From assembly GCF_002754375.1 (NCBI RefSeq), contig NZ_PEFF01000001.1:1-64000 (forward strand): 64,000 bases of DNA, in the 5' to 3' direction. Positions 1 through 10,777 of the stretch are shown one piece after another; position 1 is the first letter of the stretch, and every line of letters starts with the position of its first letter. Position numbers and translations under genes: made by a program. This DNA comes from Variovorax sp. 54 (GTDB taxonomy: Bacteria > Pseudomonadota > Gammaproteobacteria > Burkholderiales > Burkholderiaceae_C). The notes under the pieces were generated by a model. The model was not told the origin of the DNA, ran no database searches, and was given only the letters and a program-made list of their open reading frames with translations.

Positions 1-650
1 AAGTCGCGCACCTGGGCCAGCGGGTGCAGGTCGTCGCCGACGATCTGCACGTCGGGGCGCTTGGTCTTGAGGTTGTCCTTGGCGTACTTGGAGACCTGCT
101 GGCCGTGCGAGTAGTTCTGGTTGATCAGGTAGACCTTCTTGATGTCGGCCTGGTCCTTCATGAAGGTGGTCAGCGCTTCCATCTTCATGGAGGTGTCGGC
201 GTCGAGGCGGAAGTGCCAGTAGCTGCACTTGCTGTTGGTCAGGTCGGGATCGACGGCCGCGTAGTTGAAGTACACGACTTCCTTGCCCGGGTTGCGGGCG
301 TTGTGCTTCTCGAGCGCGTCCATGATGGCCAGCGCCGGGCCGGAGCCGTTGCCCTGCACCACGTAGCGCGCGCCCTGGTCCATGGCCGAGCGCAGCGCGG
401 CGGTGGTTTCCTGCGGGCTGAGCTTGTTGTCGATGCCGATGACCTCGAACTTCACGCCGGCCACGTTCTTCTTGTTGAACTCTTCGGCCAGGAACTGGAA
501 GGTCTTGAGCTGGTTGGTACCGACCGCCGCCATCAGGCCCGACAGCGGGTCGAGCCACGCGATCTTGACGGTCTCACCCTTCTGGGCGAATGCACCGGCG
601 GCAGTTGCCGCGAGCACGGCGGCGGTAGCGATCTTCAGAGCGAACTTCAA
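1..650 (-). CDS. HAAT-type ABC transporter substrate-binding protein, copy 1 (C-terminus outside window)
   Basis: Periplasmic receptor of a branched-chain amino acid/amide (LivJ-like) ABC importer; ligand unknown. The frame is open to the window edge, so only about the first 216 residues are present. I start it at a TTG (648-650) because AGGAG lies 7 bases upstream and the translation opens with a good signal peptide (MKFALKIATAAVLAAT... ending AGAFAQ). The mature part is near-identical by eye to the product at 851-2080, roughly 85-90% over about 195 residues, sharing blocks such as ETVKIAWLDPLSGL and KCSYWHFRLDADTS. No permease or ATPase genes are visible, so the rest of the transporter lies beyond the left edge or elsewhere. 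Family call is firm; substrate is not known. Confidence 0.85.
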   Translation of the reverse strand, partial: MKFALKIATAAVLAATAAGAFAQKGETVKIAWLDPLSGLMAAVGTNQLKTFQFLAEEFNKKNVAGVKFEVIGIDNKLSPQETTAALRSAMDQGARYVVQGNGSGPALAIMDALEKHNARNPGKEVVYFNYAAVDPDLTNSKCSYWHFRLDADTSMKMEALTTFMKDQADIKKVYLINQNYSHGQQVSKYAKDNLKTKRPDVQIVGDDLHPLAQVRD

Positions 651-720
651 TCTATATCTCCTGGTCAAACCGATATCAAAAACGCTGCACAAGCGTACAA
701 GTCTTTGCCACCCCACCCCT

Positions 721-781
721 CAGGGAATGCCCGTAAGGAGGGGGCCGCAAGGGCACGTATCTATCGCGCAGGCGACAGTGC
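721..781 (-). repeat. Duplicated leader block, copy A (upstream of SBP copy 1)
   Basis: About 70 bases before the SBP copy 1 start, the sequence CAGGGAATGCCCG, then a GC-rich spacer of about 38 bases, then GCGACAGTGC matches the block at 2143-2202 upstream of SBP copy 2. On the minus strand it reads GCACTGTCGC...CGGGCATTCCCTG toward the gene. The shared leader suggests the duplication included promoter or 5' untranslated sequence, so both receptors probably share a control signal. Confidence 0.55.
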
Positions 782-794
782 ATTTCCTGATTTG

Positions 795-829
795 CTACCC
801 ATCGGTAGGTTTCTTCTACCGATGGGTAG
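795..829. promoter_or_regulatory. Paired palindromes CTACCCATCGGTAG / CTACCGATGGGTAG
   Basis: Two 14-base arms (795-808 and 816-829) are exact reverse complements separated by 7 bases. Each arm is itself nearly palindromic (CTACC-N-AT-N-GGTAG). Flanking CATTTCC (781-787) and GGAAATG (829-835) extend the symmetry. The element lies between the two SBP genes, just downstream of the copy 2 stop. No U-tract follows in either direction, so a two-site operator is as likely as an mRNA-stabilising hairpin or terminator. Confidence 0.5.
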
Positions 830-850
830 GAAATGCGTTCACAAAGACGC

Positions 851-2080
851 CTAGGGGCGCTTCATCTGGCAGGTCGTGGGCGTGCTCGCCACATACGACT
901 CGTAATACTTCACAGGGACGTTGGTGTAGCCGGTGTTCTCGGCGTCGTAGGGGTACTTGGCGCTGGCCTTCTCCCAGCGCGAGATGTACAGGCCCTGCTG
1001 CAGCTGGTGGTCGGCTTTGCGCATCTCGACCTCGCCGTTGAAGCTCTTGATCTTCATGCCCTCGAGCGCCGCGGCCACCTTGACGGGGTCGGTCGACTTG
1101 GTCTGCACGAAAGCGGCATCGAGCAATGCGAACGTGTGATAGATCGACGACTGCGTCAGGTCGTCGTTCATCTTCTTCTTGTAGCCGGTCAGCAGCCTCT
1201 GAATCTCGCCGCCCATGTTGTAGTGGGCATAGGCCACGGTGTAGACCTTGCCTGCCGAGGTGGCGCCCATGGCCGTGGGCGTACCGGCGCCCGGTGCGTA
1301 GTACGTGAGGAACTTGACGTCCAGCCCCGAGTCGTTCGCCGCCTTGATGAGCAGCGAGAGGTCGGAGCCCCAGTTGCCGGTGATGACCGTGTCGGCGCCC
1401 GAGGCCTTGATCTTGGCGATGTACGGCGAGAAATCGCGCACCTGCGCGAGCGGGTGCAGGTCGTCGCCCACGATCTGGATGTCCGGGCGCTTGATCTTCA
1501 GGTCTTCCTTGGCGAACTTGGACACCTGTTGGCCGTGGGAGTAGTTCTGGCCAAGGATGTAGACCTTCTTGATGTCGGTCTGGTCCTTCATCCAGGTGGT
1601 CAGCGCTTCCATCTTCATGGAGGTGTCGGCATCGAGGCGAAAGTGCCAGTAGCTGCACTTGCTGTTGGTGAGGTCGGGATCGACCGCCGCGTAGTTCAGG
1701 TAGAGCAGTTCCTTGCCGGGATTGCGCGCATTGTTCTTCTCGACGGCGTCGATGATCGCGAGCGCCGGGCCCGAGCCGTTGCCCTGGGTGATGTAGCGCG
1801 CGCCCTGGTCCTGCGCCGAGCGCAGCGCCGCGGTGGTCTCCTGCGGGCTCAGCTTGTTGTCGATCGCGATGATCTCGAACTTCACGCCCGACGCATTCTT
1901 CTTGTTGAACTCGTCAGCCAGGTATTGGGTGGTCTTGAGCTGGTTGGTGCCCACGGCCGCCATGAGACCCGACAGCGGGTCGAGCCAGGCGATCTTGACG
2001 GTCTCGCCCTTCTGGGCGAAGGACGCTGAAACGCTCACCAGCATGGCACAGGCTGCCACTGACTTGATACCGAAGTGCAT
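851..2080 (-). CDS. HAAT-type ABC transporter substrate-binding protein, copy 2
   Basis: Complete 409-residue periplasmic binding protein of the branched-chain amino acid/amide uptake family (Peripla_BP_6 type). The ATG at 2080 follows an AGGAG and gives a signal peptide ending SASFAQ; longer upstream starts would destroy it. The mature protein starts QKGETVKIAWLDPLSG. Typical family segments follow: LSPQETTAALRS, NGSGPALAIID, and a lobe-2 VQ/IVGDDLHPLAQVRDFSPYIAKIKASGAD region. It sits directly upstream of its near-identical tandem paralogue and about 140 bases downstream of an acyl-CoA ligase on the same strand. The pairing suggests uptake of an organic acid or amide that the ligase activates (inference). 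Similar receptors in Comamonadaceae are often annotated urea- or amino-acid-binding without proof. Confidence 0.88.
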   Translation of the reverse strand: MHFGIKSVAACAMLVSVSASFAQKGETVKIAWLDPLSGLMAAVGTNQLKTTQYLADEFNKKNASGVKFEIIAIDNKLSPQETTAALRSAQDQGARYITQGNGSGPALAIIDAVEKNNARNPGKELLYLNYAAVDPDLTNSKCSYWHFRLDADTSMKMEALTTWMKDQTDIKKVYILGQNYSHGQQVSKFAKEDLKIKRPDIQIVGDDLHPLAQVRDFSPYIAKIKASGADTVITGNWGSDLSLLIKAANDSGLDVKFLTYYAPGAGTPTAMGATSAGKVYTVAYAHYNMGGEIQRLLTGYKKKMNDDLTQSSIYHTFALLDAAFVQTKSTDPVKVAAALEGMKIKSFNGEVEMRKADHQLQQGLYISRWEKASAKYPYDAENTGYTNVPVKYYESYVASTPTTCQMKRP

Positions 2081-2142
2081 GAAGAGTCTCCTGAGTGAAA
2101 GAGGCGGGACGCCAGCGTACAAGCGCCCTTTTCTTCGCCGCA

Positions 2143-2202
2143 CAGGGAATGCCCGGAAGGAAAGCCGCCGGGGCGGCCTTCCTATCGCGTGCGCGACAGT
2201 GC
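2143..2202 (-). repeat. Duplicated leader block, copy B (upstream of SBP copy 2)
   Basis: This is the counterpart of 721-781: CAGGGAATGCCCG at 2143-2155, then a spacer of about 37 bases, then GCGACAGTGC at 2193-2202, starting 63 bases upstream of the SBP copy 2 ATG. It also lies between the ligase stop (2223) and the SBP start. Conservation at both ends with a diverged middle fits a shared promoter or leader retained after tandem duplication. Confidence 0.55.
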
Positions 2203-2222
2203 GGGTGGGCTTTGGCCGTGCT

Positions 2223-3866
<1,644 letters not shown>

Positions 3867-3983
3867 CTACGGACTCCTATGTGAAATGACTTCAGAAAGC
3901 TTTGCGAACGAGAGATTCACGCAAGCTTCGGCCACTTGCACAATGACACAAACCCGCACTGCATGATTGAACGAAGCGGCTCT

Positions 3984-5822
3984 TCAAGGGACGGTCACCG
4001 GCGTGATCTTGGCGGCCGTCGGCGTCGCGTCGAGCAGCATCTGCGAAGGCCACGTGCCCCAGGTTGCACCGAGTTCGGGCGTGTTCGGATCGCCGTTGCG
4101 CATGAACGCGCCCACGCTGGCCATGACGGCCTTCGACAGCGCCAGGCGCCCCTTCTCGTTGGCCTTGCCGCCCATCACGTTGCTGAGCAGCGAGCCCTCG
4201 AAATTGCCGAACACGAACGGCAGGTCGAAGGCGTGCGCGGCGCCGTACACGTCGTTCCACGGCGCGGCCTCCTGCGACCAGTCGAGGCGGTAGTGCCAGA
4301 TGTTCGACTGGCGCGTCTTCATGGTGTTGAGCAGGTTGTCGCGGTTGGCGCCGAACAGGCCCTGCGTGATGGTGTCGGTGGCCGCGTTGTAGCCCAGCCC
4401 TGGCGCACCTACCGGCAGGTAGGTCGGGTGAATGATGTCGGCCACCGTCAGCGTGGGCGCGGCATCGGGGTTGAAGCCGGACATCATCGTGAAGCGCTGC
4501 GCGTCGTTCACGATCCAGCCGACGTCCGGGTAGCCGATGGTCTTCAGCAGCGAGGCAAAGAGCTTGCCTTCGTCGCGCGTGTTGCCCGCGAGCATGGGCA
4601 CCTTGACGTACTTGTCGGCCGCGATGGCACCGATCGGGTCCGACGGCAGCACCGTGCCGTCCGGAATGGGCGCAACGGAACCCTGCCCGGCCGCAGTGAC
4701 TTTGGTCAGCAGCGCCCCACCCTCCTGCGCACGCAGGTACTCGGCGATCTGCGCCGGCGTGCGCGTGCCGATGTACACCTTGGCCGCCGCGTCGTCGGCC
4801 ACGGTGCCGTCGGCGACCAGCAGCTTTTCGAGGATCGTCTGGCCCTGCGTCAGCGACACCGACGCTGGCTGCAGCGAAGGCAGCGTCTTCACCGGCAGGT
4901 TGGTCGCGAGCGAAATGCCGCCGCTCATCTCGAAGGCCTTGTGGAACAGGCCCTTGGCCATCGGCGAGGTCATCACCGACAGCAGGTTGGTCGCGCCGGC
5001 CGACTCGCCCGACAGCGTGACGTTGCCCGGGTCGCCGCCGAAGTTGGCAACGTTGCTCTGAATGAAGCGCAGCGCCGCCATGTTGTCCAGCAGCGCGAAG
5101 TTGCCCGAGTCGTCGCCCGCCGTGCCGCCCGGCCGCAGCTGCGGCACGTTCAAAAAGCCCAGGATGCCCAGGCGGTAGCTGGCGGTGATGACCACCGCGT
5201 TGGTGGCCTTGGCCAGCGCCGCGCCGTCGTACAGCGGATCGGCCGTGTAGCCCGAAATATTGCTGCCGCCGTGGATGAACAGCAGCACCGGCAGGTTCTT
5301 GTCGGTGGTGGCCGGGCGCCAGATGTTGACGAACAGGCAGTCCTCGCTGCCGACCGGCTTGCCCAGGTTGGTGCCGATGGTCGCGTCGTAGGTGTTGTGG
5401 GTGCCGGGGCTGAAGAGCCGGCCGATCTGCAGGCAGGCGTTGCCGAAGGCCTTGGCGGGGCGGATGCCGGTCCAGGCTTCGGGCTCGACCGGTGCGCGCC
5501 AGCGCAGCGCACCGACCGGCGGCTGGGCGAACGGAACACCCTTCCACGACCAGGTGCCCGTCTTGGCGCTGTCGTCGACGCCCTCGACCTTGCCGGCCGT
5601 GGTCTGGCGCACCATGGGGCCGTCTGCGGCGGGCGCCGGAGCAGGCGCCGGTGCCGGTGCCGGTGCGGGCGGCAGGATCGGGAAGCCTGGCGATCCCGAC
5701 GAGCCACCGCCGCAGGCCGCGAGCGCCGCCGCGGCGGCCAGCGTGGCCACGGTTGCAATGGCGCGCGCCATCGCCGTTTGTGCTGCCGCACCCTGGTTTT
5801 GTGCTGTTGTCGTTGTCTTCAT
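3984..5822 (-). CDS. Type B carboxylesterase, lipoprotein
   Basis: 612-residue alpha/beta-hydrolase of the carboxylesterase/para-nitrobenzyl-esterase family. Residues 1-about 35 form a lipoprotein signal with lipobox LAAC followed by GGGSSGS. A strikingly regular Pro-Ala linker (about seven PA units) then precedes the catalytic domain. The nucleophile elbow is GESAG (Ser274). Family landmarks include EDCLFVNIWRP and FIHGGSN (oxyanion hole); GNTRDEG and HAFDLPFVFGNF supply likely acid and histidine. The start at 5822 is chosen because GGAG precedes it and it gives a clean signal; an ATG 36 codons upstream does not. It is divergent from an AraC-type gene and upstream of the acyl-CoA ligase. The lipid anchor and linker suggest a surface or periplasmic ester hydrolase. 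Confidence 0.9.
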   Translation of the reverse strand: MKTTTTAQNQGAAAQTAMARAIATVATLAAAAALAACGGGSSGSPGFPILPPAPAPAPAPAPAPAADGPMVRQTTAGKVEGVDDSAKTGTWSWKGVPFAQPPVGALRWRAPVEPEAWTGIRPAKAFGNACLQIGRLFSPGTHNTYDATIGTNLGKPVGSEDCLFVNIWRPATTDKNLPVLLFIHGGSNISGYTADPLYDGAALAKATNAVVITASYRLGILGFLNVPQLRPGGTAGDDSGNFALLDNMAALRFIQSNVANFGGDPGNVTLSGESAGATNLLSVMTSPMAKGLFHKAFEMSGGISLATNLPVKTLPSLQPASVSLTQGQTILEKLLVADGTVADDAAAKVYIGTRTPAQIAEYLRAQEGGALLTKVTAAGQGSVAPIPDGTVLPSDPIGAIAADKYVKVPMLAGNTRDEGKLFASLLKTIGYPDVGWIVNDAQRFTMMSGFNPDAAPTLTVADIIHPTYLPVGAPGLGYNAATDTITQGLFGANRDNLLNTMKTRQSNIWHYRLDWSQEAAPWNDVYGAAHAFDLPFVFGNFEGSLLSNVMGGKANEKGRLALSKAVMASVGAFMRNGDPNTPELGATWGTWPSQMLLDATPTAAKITPVTVP

Positions 5823-5954
5823 GTTTTGTCTCCACACCGGGTTAATCGGAATTCCTGGCTCGGTGCGCGCCGCCCATACTGCGGGGCCGCTGTGCACTGG
5901 AAAAATTCTAGGAACCGGCGCCGTTTTCACCGCTATCGCAAGCGAGCCAATCGA

Positions 5955-7064
5955 ATGACTTCAGAAGCCTCCCTGCCGCGCCATTCGCGCCGGCCGTCGC
6001 GCCGCCCCGGATGTCCGCAGCCGGAGTCGCGCACCAGTTCCGCCGCGTGGCTGGAAGGCGTGCTGTCGATGTTCCAGGCCGAGGGGCTGCACGTGCCCTC
6101 GCTGCTGCGCGACGCCGGCTTCGACCCGGATTCCCTGCACCGCCAGAACGCGCGCTTCCCCGTCGACGAGATCTCGGTGCTGTGGCAGGTGGCCGTGGCG
6201 CACGCCGGCCGGCCCACGCTGGGCCTGGACCGCGACCTGGCCGCCGCCCACAGCAAGCTGGGCACGGTGGGCCATGCCATGGCCTGCAGCCCCAACCTGG
6301 GCGCGGCGCTCACGCGGCTCACGCGCTACATGGCCGTGATTTCCGACGCTACGGCCTTCTCGCTGCAGTCCGATGCGCGCGGCTGCTGGATGGTCATGGA
6401 GCACACCGGCGGCACCCTGCCGATTCCGCGCCAGCGCGTCGAGTACGCCCTGCTCACCGTCTTCATGCAGTGCCAGTGGCTCACGCGGCGCGAGCTGCAG
6501 CCGCTGGCCATGGAGTTCGTCTACCCGCCGCCGGCCAACGACCGGCTGCACCGCGAGGCCTTCGGCTGCGAAGTCCGCTTCAACGCGCCCGCCAACCGCC
6601 TGCTGTTGTCGTCGGCCGACATGACGATGCCGCTGCCCACCCACCACGCGGCGCTGGGCGAGATGCAGGAGCACCTGCTCGACGACCAGCTCAACCTGCT
6701 GGGCCAGACCACCACCGCCAGCCTGGTGTGCGCCGAGATCGCGCGCCGGCTGCAGCACGGCGAGCCGCGCCGCCAGGACGTGGCCTCGGGCCTCGGACTG
6801 GCCGACCGCACGCTGCAGCGCCGCTTGCAGGAAGAGTCGGTGTCGTTCCAGGCGCTGCTCGACCGCACGCGCCGCGAACTCGCCAGGCAGTACCTGGCCG
6901 AACAGCGCCACACGCTCGCGGACGTGGCCGACCGGCTGGGCTTCGTGGACGTCAGCAACTTCTTCCGCGCCTGCAAGCGCTGGTTCGGCCTGCCGCCGGC
7001 CCAGTACCGCGCCAGCCTCGCGCTCGACGGCGCCGGGGCGCTGCGCGGCGCGCTGCTGAACTGA
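5955..7064 (+). CDS. AraC-family transcriptional regulator (arabinose_bd-type N-domain)
   Basis: 369-residue regulator. The N-terminal about 220 residues ([12 protein letters not shown]..., [20 protein letters not shown]) match the ligand-binding domain typical of OruR/ArgR-like AraC proteins. The C-terminal about 100 residues are a double helix-turn-helix, with [20 protein letters not shown] as helix set 1 and the signature [26 protein letters not shown] as helix set 2. It is divergently transcribed from the carboxylesterase (132-base shared intergenic region), so it probably controls the esterase-ligase-SBP unit (inference). The ATG at 5955 is the first that leaves the intergenic promoter space free. 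The very long antisense-compatible frame upstream of this ATG has no coding character of its own. Confidence 0.9.
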   Translation: MTSEASLPRHSRRPSRRPGCPQPESRTSSAAWLEGVLSMFQAEGLHVPSLLRDAGFDPDSLHRQNARFPVDEISVLWQVAVAHAGRPTLGLDRDLAAAHSKLGTVGHAMACSPNLGAALTRLTRYMAVISDATAFSLQSDARGCWMVMEHTGGTLPIPRQRVEYALLTVFMQCQWLTRRELQPLAMEFVYPPPANDRLHREAFGCEVRFNAPANRLLLSSADMTMPLPTHHAALGEMQEHLLDDQLNLLGQTTTASLVCAEIARRLQHGEPRRQDVASGLGLADRTLQRRLQEESVSFQALLDRTRRELARQYLAEQRHTLADVADRLGFVDVSNFFRACKRWFGLPPAQYRASLALDGAGALRGALLN

Positions 7065-7137
7065 TCGAAGGCATCCACCCCACGTCCCCGATGGCCTCTG
7101 CGGCCCGGGGTTTCGTGGGCTGCCGGACAATCCGGGC

Positions 7138-8619
7138 ATGAGCTTGTTAGCCGAAGACACCCCGGTCGCCGACCTGGGCCTGCGCTGGAAGCCCGGCTTC
7201 TCGACGCTGGGCCCCGCCTTTTTCACCGAACTGCGCCCCACGCCGCTGCCCGACCCGTACTGGGTCGGCCACAGCGACGCCGTGGCGCGCGAACTGGGCC
7301 TGCCGCCCGGCTGGCGCGACTCGGACACCACGCTCGCCGCACTCACCGGCAGCCTGCCGGTCGCCGGCACGCGGCCTATCGCCACCGTTTACAGCGGCCA
7401 CCAGTTCGGCGTCTGGGCCGGGCAGTTGGGCGACGGACGGGCGATCCTGCTCGGCGAGACCGAGGGCGGGCTCGAAGTGCAGCTCAAGGGCGCGGGGCGC
7501 ACGCCCTACTCGCGCGGCGGCGACGGCCGCGCCGTGCTGCGCTCGAGCATCCGCGAGTTCCTGTGCAGCGAGGCCATGCATGGCCTGGGCATTCCGACCA
7601 CGCGCGCGCTGTGCGTGACCGGCTCCGACGCCCGCGTGCGTCGCGAAGAGCTGGAAAGCGCCGCCGTCGTGACCCGCGTGGCGCCGAGCTTCGTGCGCTT
7701 CGGCCACTTCGAGCACTTCGCCGCCAACCAGCGCGAAGACGAACTGCGCGCGCTGGCCGACTACGTCATCGACCGCTACTACCCCGAATGCCGCACTACC
7801 GCGCGCTTCAACGGCAACGCCTACGCGGCATTCCTCGAAGCCGTGAGCGAGCGCACCGCCGCCCTGCTCGCCCAGTGGCAGTCCGTGGGCTTCTGCCACG
7901 GGGTGATGAACACCGACAACATGAGCATCCTCGGGCTCACCATCGACTACGGGCCGTTCCAGTTCCTCGATGGCTTCGACCCGCGCCACATCTGCAACCA
8001 CAGCGACACCCAGGGCCGCTACGCCTTCAACCAGCAGCCCAACGTCGCCTACTGGAACCTGTTCTGCCTCGCGCAGGCGCTGCTGCCGCTCATCGGCGAG
8101 CAGGAAGTCGCCGTGGCTGCGCTGGAGTCGTACAAGACCGTGTTCCCCAACGCCTTCGAAGACCGCATGCGCGCCAAGCTGGGCCTCACGGCGCCCGCCG
8201 AGGGCGACCGCGCGCTGATCGAGCGCGTGCTCAAGCTGATGGCCGCTGAAAAGGTCGACCACACCATCTTCTGGCGCCGCCTGTCGAACCAGATGGCCGA
8301 CGGCAACGTCGAGCCGGTGCGCGACCTGTTCCTCGACCGGGCCGGCTTCGATGCCTGGATGCTCTCTTTTTCAGAGCGGCACGCGCAGACCTCGCGGCCG
8401 GATGCGGCCGATTTGATGCTCCAATCGAACCCCAAGTTCGTGCTGCGGAACCACCTGGGCCAGCAGGCCATCGAAGCCAGTCAGCAAAAGGACCACACGG
8501 GTGTGGCAACCTTGCTGGCGCTGCTCCAAACCCCATGTGAAGAACACCCCGGTGCCGACGACTACGCCGGCTTTCCGCCCGACTGGGCATCCACGATCGA
8601 AATCAGCTGCTCATCATGA
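7138..8619 (+). CDS. selO: SelO (YdiU/UPF0061) protein adenylyltransferase
   Basis: 493-residue pseudokinase-fold enzyme that transfers AMP from ATP to Ser/Thr/Tyr of target proteins. Family landmarks are [18 protein letters not shown], the [20 protein letters not shown] nucleotide loop, [16 protein letters not shown] (inverted-ligand metal-binding Asn/Asp) and a DYGPFQF stretch. The protein ends ISCSS. In the SelO family the antepenultimate residue is Sec in eukaryotes and Cys here, and it pairs in a regulatory disulfide with an internal Cys, plausibly that of HICNHSD (family knowledge). It overlaps msrB by 4 bases and starts 73 bases after the AraC gene. The partner supports a redox-stress role. 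Confidence 0.93.
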   Translation: MSLLAEDTPVADLGLRWKPGFSTLGPAFFTELRPTPLPDPYWVGHSDAVARELGLPPGWRDSDTTLAALTGSLPVAGTRPIATVYSGHQFGVWAGQLGDGRAILLGETEGGLEVQLKGAGRTPYSRGGDGRAVLRSSIREFLCSEAMHGLGIPTTRALCVTGSDARVRREELESAAVVTRVAPSFVRFGHFEHFAANQREDELRALADYVIDRYYPECRTTARFNGNAYAAFLEAVSERTAALLAQWQSVGFCHGVMNTDNMSILGLTIDYGPFQFLDGFDPRHICNHSDTQGRYAFNQQPNVAYWNLFCLAQALLPLIGEQEVAVAALESYKTVFPNAFEDRMRAKLGLTAPAEGDRALIERVLKLMAAEKVDHTIFWRRLSNQMADGNVEPVRDLFLDRAGFDAWMLSFSERHAQTSRPDAADLMLQSNPKFVLRNHLGQQAIEASQQKDHTGVATLLALLQTPCEEHPGADDYAGFPPDWASTIEISCSS

Positions 8620-9026
8620 CCACGCCCGTACAGAAAACCGACGCCGAATGGAAAGCCCTGCTCGCTGAAAAGGGCGCCGAACCCGCCGCCTTCGAGGTGA
8701 CGCGCCACGCCGCCACCGAACGCCCCTTCACAGGCAAGTACGAAGCCCACTGGGACGACGGCACCTACCACTGCGTCTGCTGCGGCGCCAAGCTGTTCGA
8801 AGCCGCCACCAAGTTCGACGCCGGCTGCGGCTGGCCCAGCTTCTCCGAAGAAGCCGTGCCCGGCGCCATCCGCAACATCGTCGACCGCTCGCACGGCATG
8901 GTGCGCACCGAAAACGTGTGCGCCAATTGCGGCGCCCACCTGGGCCACGTGTTCCCCGACGGCCCCACCGAAACCGGCCTGCGCTACTGCATGAACTCGG
9001 CGTCGCTCGACTTCCAAAAGAAATGA
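8616..9026 (+). CDS. msrB: Peptide-methionine (R)-S-oxide reductase MsrB
   Basis: 136-residue cytoplasmic repair enzyme reducing methionine-R-sulfoxide in proteins with thioredoxin. Two CxxC pairs (CVCCGAKLF and [12 protein letters not shown]) form the structural zinc site. The catalytic cysteine is in [13 protein letters not shown] near the C-terminus, and CGWPSFSEE is the usual substrate-pocket motif. Length is normal for a stand-alone MsrB. The start ATG overlaps the selO stop (ATGA) and its stop overlaps the yciB start, so translation is probably coupled along the run. Confidence 0.95.
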   Translation: MTTPVQKTDAEWKALLAEKGAEPAAFEVTRHAATERPFTGKYEAHWDDGTYHCVCCGAKLFEAATKFDAGCGWPSFSEEAVPGAIRNIVDRSHGMVRTENVCANCGAHLGHVFPDGPTETGLRYCMNSASLDFQKK

Positions 9027-9562
9027 AACTGCTCCTCGACTTCTTCCCGATCCTGCTGTTCTTCGGCGCCTACAAGTTCGCCGACATCTACACCGCCACC
9101 GGCGTGCTCATGGCCGCCACCGTGGTGCAGATGGCCGTCATCTACGCCATGGAACGCAAGCTGCAGGCGATGCAGAAGGCCACGCTGGTGCTGATTCTTT
9201 TGTTCGGCACGCTCACGCTGGTGCTGCACGACGACCGCTTCATCAAGTGGAAGCCGACGGTGCTGTACGGCGCCATGGCGATCGCGCTGGCGGTGGCGCT
9301 GTGGGCGCTGAAGAAGAACTTCCTGAAGATGCTGCTGGGCGCGCAGCTCGAGCTGCCCGAGCGCATCTGGGGCCGGCTCAATGTGGCGTGGATCGGTTAT
9401 TGCCTGTTCATGGCGCTCATCAACGGCTACGTGGCGGCGTACTTCACGACCGAGGCCTGGGTCAACTTCAAGCTCTGGGGCTATGTGTTCCCGATCGTCT
9501 TCCTGGTGGCGCAGGGCCTGTACATCGCGCCGCACCTCAAGGAAGACAAGCCGACCGCATGA
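9023..9562 (+). CDS. yciB: Inner-membrane protein YciB / septation protein A (IspZ)
   Basis: 179-residue polytopic inner-membrane protein with about five hydrophobic segments. It starts [25 protein letters not shown], which is diagnostic of the YciB/IspA septation family, followed by [14 protein letters not shown] and [20 protein letters not shown]. Family members affect cell-envelope integrity and division; the mechanism is not established. The ATG at 9023 overlaps the msrB stop, and the stop overlaps the following BolA-like ATG, giving a four-gene overlapping string. Confidence 0.93.
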   Translation: MKLLLDFFPILLFFGAYKFADIYTATGVLMAATVVQMAVIYAMERKLQAMQKATLVLILLFGTLTLVLHDDRFIKWKPTVLYGAMAIALAVALWALKKNFLKMLLGAQLELPERIWGRLNVAWIGYCLFMALINGYVAAYFTTEAWVNFKLWGYVFPIVFLVAQGLYIAPHLKEDKPTA

Positions 9563-9840
9563 CCGACGCCACCACCTTTCCCCTGCCCACCGTGGCCGCG
9601 CTCGAGGCGGCGCTGCGCGCATCGCTTGCGCCCACGCAGCTCGAAGTGATCGACGAAAGCGCGTCCCACGCGGGCCATGCGGGCGCCAACGCCGAGGGCT
9701 ACGGCACCCATTTCCGGGTGCGCATTGCATCCCCTCTGTTCGACGGAAAGCCCCGCGTGGCGCGGCATCGGCTTGTGTATGATGCCCTCCAAGTTTTTAT
9801 CGCACAGGGTCTGCACGCCATCGCCATCGAGGTGCTCTGA
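9559..9840 (+). CDS. BolA-family protein
   Basis: 93-residue small protein of the BolA/IbaG fold. The family core is visible: [23 protein letters not shown], then H-A-G-H, then [28 protein letters not shown] and a C-terminal HAIAIEVL. BolA proteins partner with monothiol glutaredoxins in Fe-S trafficking and affect cell shape (family knowledge). It overlaps yciB by 4 bases, the arrangement usual in beta-proteobacteria. About 130 pyrimidine-rich, non-coding bases separate it from the PPIase gene. Confidence 0.92.
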   Translation: MTDATTFPLPTVAALEAALRASLAPTQLEVIDESASHAGHAGANAEGYGTHFRVRIASPLFDGKPRVARHRLVYDALQVFIAQGLHAIAIEVL

Positions 9841-9969
9841 GTCGTCCAATCGGTTGCTTGCCGCGTTTGCCGCGGCCGCCCGCCCTCTCCTTCTTTCCTC
9901 CTGATTCCTGCTTTCTTTCCCGCGCCTTTTCCTACACGCGCATTTCCTCTCCAGCCTGATATTCATTTC

Positions 9970-10755
9970 ATGAAAAAACACATCTTGCAGGCCGTTGCGG
10001 CCGCAGCGCTGATCGGTGCATTCCCCCTGACGGCCCTGGCGCAGAACGCAGCCATCGTCAACGGCAAGGCGGTGCCCAAGGCCCGCATGGACGTTCTGGC
10101 CCAGCAGCTGGCTGCCGCCGGCCGCCCGGTGACGCCTGAAATGCAAAACCAGCTGCGCGAGGAAATCGTGGCGCGCGAAGTGTTCATGCAGGAAGCGCAG
10201 AAGCAAGGCCTCGACGCCACCGAGGACTACAAGAACCAGCTCGAGCTCGCCCGCCAGGCCATCATGATCCGCGCGCTGTTCGAGAACTACCGCAAGACCA
10301 ACGCGGTGTCCGACGCCGACGTGAAGGCCGAGTACGACAAGTTCGTCGCAGCCAACGGCGGCAAGGAATTCAAGGCCCGCCACATCCTGGTCGAGACCGA
10401 AGACCAGGCCAAGAAGATCATGGCCGACCTGAAGAAGGGCGCCAAGTTCGAAGACATCGCCAAGAAGCAGAGCAAGGACCCGGGTTCGGGCGCCAACGGC
10501 GGCGACCTCGACTGGGCCAACCCCGCCAGCTTCGTGCCCGAGTTCTCGGAAGCGATGATCAAGCTCAAGAAGGGCGAGACCACCCCTGCCCCGGTCAAGA
10601 CCCAGTTCGGCTACCACATCATCCGCGTCGACGACATCCGCCAGGCCCAGCTGCCGAAGCTGGAAGAAGTGAAGCCGCAGATCACGCAGCAGCTGCAGCA
10701 GCAGCGCCTGCAGAAGTACCAGGAAGACCTGCGCGCGAAGGCCAAGGTCGAGTAA
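9970..10755 (+). CDS. Periplasmic parvulin-type peptidyl-prolyl isomerase
   Basis: 261-residue secreted foldase. A cleavable signal (MKKHILQAVAAAALIGAF...ALAQ) is followed by an N-terminal SurA_N-like helical region to about residue 125 and a single PpiC/parvulin domain. The parvulin core is visible as KARHILVETEDQAKKIMADLKKGAKFEDIAKKQSKDPGS, GGDLDWA and TQFGYHIIRVDD. The C-terminus is a charged helix rich in Gln. It likely assists outer-membrane or periplasmic protein folding. It is transcribed after the yciB/bolA group but with a 129-base gap, and ends at a strong intrinsic terminator. Confidence 0.92.
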   Translation: MKKHILQAVAAAALIGAFPLTALAQNAAIVNGKAVPKARMDVLAQQLAAAGRPVTPEMQNQLREEIVAREVFMQEAQKQGLDATEDYKNQLELARQAIMIRALFENYRKTNAVSDADVKAEYDKFVAANGGKEFKARHILVETEDQAKKIMADLKKGAKFEDIAKKQSKDPGSGANGGDLDWANPASFVPEFSEAMIKLKKGETTPAPVKTQFGYHIIRVDDIRQAQLPKLEEVKPQITQQLQQQRLQKYQEDLRAKAKVE

Positions 10756-10777
10756 GCCTCAGGCCATCGCCCCCAGC

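Noticed and set aside
3896..3926. AAGCTTTGCG...CGCAAGCTT inverted repeat downstream of the carboxylesterase
   Set aside because: Stem has a bulge, a long loop and no T-run; could be chance in a 117-base spacer.
5620..5700. Short tandem GCCGGT-type repeat possibly a variable locus or CRISPR-like
   Set aside because: It encodes the Pro-Ala linker of the carboxylesterase in frame; no spacers, and only a few units.
3936..5954. Very long open frame running into the AraC gene from 3936
   Set aside because: It is antisense to the carboxylesterase, Arg/Gly/Val-rich and motif-free until ATG 5955; a high-GC shadow frame.
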